Assembly (NCBI GenBank): GCA_031263625.1
Contig: JAISFK010000083.1
Coordinates: 1 to 13,237, forward strand
Direction: 5' to 3'
DNA from: Clostridiales bacterium
GTDB taxonomy: Bacteria; Bacillota; Clostridia; WRLR01
DNA length: 13,237 bases
A program made the translations under genes and the position numbers. Below the pieces are notes generated by a model that worked only from the letters and a program-made list of their open reading frames with translations, was not told where the DNA came from and ran no database searches. Of this stretch, positions 12,923 to 13,237 are shown piece by piece (the first letter of the stretch is position 1; each line of letters opens with the position of its first letter).

Positions 12923-12982
12923 ATACTCGTTTCATCTGTCCGACCGCAAATTGCGGTCGGAATCCCAATCGAACACGAGTAT
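12923..12982. repeat. Nested inverted repeat
   Basis: The outer arms are ATACTCGT (12923-12930) and ACGAGTAT (12975-12982). The inner arms are CCGACCGCAA (12940-12949) and TTGCGGTCGG (12951-12960), around a single central base. In single strands the inner part gives an 8-bp stem with a 5-nt loop. No T-run follows on either strand, so it is not a standard terminator. It separates the foreign-looking A+T-rich segment from the gene at the right edge. Confidence 0.7.
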
Positions 12983-13055
12983 AACCACATCCGCTGTCGG
13001 GAGTACAGAAAAAACGGCTCAATTTGCAGGAAACCCGGAAGCGCCCTCTGCCCCG

Positions 13056-13124
13056 CTTTTCACGCTCCAGCTCTGCCGCTGCCTTCTGCCATGCGTTTCA
13101 CGCTCCGGCTCTGCCGGCGCCCTC
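13056..13124. repeat. 38-nt-period duplication over the 3' end of the right-edge gene
   Basis: A unit of about 30 nt centred on TTTCACGCTCC occurs at about 13056-13085 and again at 13094-13123, with only a few differences. The right unit contains the gene's stop codon (13098-13100); the left unit repeats that ending just downstream. The period is not a multiple of three. Confidence 0.7.
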
Positions 13125-13237
13125 GATCTCGCATTTCACGCGGCACTGCTTGCCGAAGCAGGCTATGCCGACCTTCCAGAAGGGCTTGCCCCTGTCCAGC
13201 TCGGCCCCGTAGCGCTTATCGTCTATCTGCCGCAGGG
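13098..13237 (-). CDS. C-terminus of a probable AAA-ATPase/PD-(D/E)XK nuclease-like protein (DUF1703 type)
   Basis: Only the last 45 residues lie in the window, read from 13235 to a TGA at 13100-13098. They run from LRQIDDKRYGAELD through KPFWKVGIACFGKQCRVKCE to a short Gly/Ala/Arg tail. The pattern ALxQIxxKxYxxxL... then K-x-GIAFxxKxCxV is the typical ending of proteins with an N-terminal AAA-ATPase-like domain and a C-terminal DUF1703/PD-(D/E)XK domain. These are frequent, often multi-copy, in Clostridia and Bacteroidales, with no firm role. With so little sequence the family call is tentative; domain order and intactness cannot be judged. The 3' end is partly duplicated just downstream. 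Confidence 0.6.
   Translation of the reverse strand, partial: LRQIDDKRYGAELDRGKPFWKVGIACFGKQCRVKCEIEGAGRAGA

Noticed and set aside
12940..12960. Intrinsic terminator for the right-edge gene
   Set aside because: The stem is strong, but no T-run follows on the minus strand, and it lies about 140 nt past the stop. Its outer arms make a structural element more likely.

Overview
The window comes from a high-GC bacterium, most likely an anaerobic Gram-positive of the Bacillota (Clostridia-type). The reasons are three S-layer homology (SLH) repeats on a secreted protein, a DUF4358 lipoprotein beside MBOAT and DHHW genes, good Shine-Dalgarno sites throughout, sigma-A-like promoters, and a clostridial-type AmrS. 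The placement is inferred from gene content. There is no rRNA, tRNA, CRISPR array or recognisable transposase.

Layout. 1-264 (-): start of argC (arginine biosynthesis), cut by the window edge, with a strong promoter and a possible arginine-repressor site. 495-1352 (-): AmrS-like radical SAM enzyme. 1790-2590 (+): hydroxypyruvate-isomerase-like sugar isomerase behind a near-consensus promoter. 2886-8830 (-): a co-directional surface-glycan block, in transcription order an SLH-anchored SGNH hydrolase, a DUF4358 lipoprotein, an MBOAT acyltransferase and a DHHW/AlgX-like protein. 9081-10193 (+): uroporphyrinogen-decarboxylase-family protein, divergent from the SLH gene. 10592-12121 (-): lipoprotein polysaccharide deacetylase. 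12319-12828 (-): A+T-rich isochorismatase-like hydrolase, out of character with its surroundings. 13098-13237 (-): C-terminal end of a probable AAA-ATPase/PD-(D/E)XK protein of the DUF1703 type.

How they fit together. The four-gene block reads as an O-acyl (probably O-acetyl) modification system for an exported or cell-wall polysaccharide. MBOAT would move acyl groups across the membrane, the DHHW protein would transfer them, and the SLH-anchored SGNH protein would transfer or remove them at the wall. The DUF4358 lipoprotein has no known function. The polysaccharide deacetylase 1.8 kb beyond the block could act on peptidoglycan or the same polymer. The isomerase and UroD-family genes look like separate small-molecule metabolism.

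The most unusual feature is repeat content. Most spacers hold degenerate GC-rich short repeats. Several genes carry in-frame minisatellites (72-nt and 15-nt units in the DHHW gene). Two genes have their last codons plus stop tandemly duplicated. A 31-nt direct repeat occurs near both ends of the window, about 12.4 kb apart, with an inverted-repeat structure beside the right copy.
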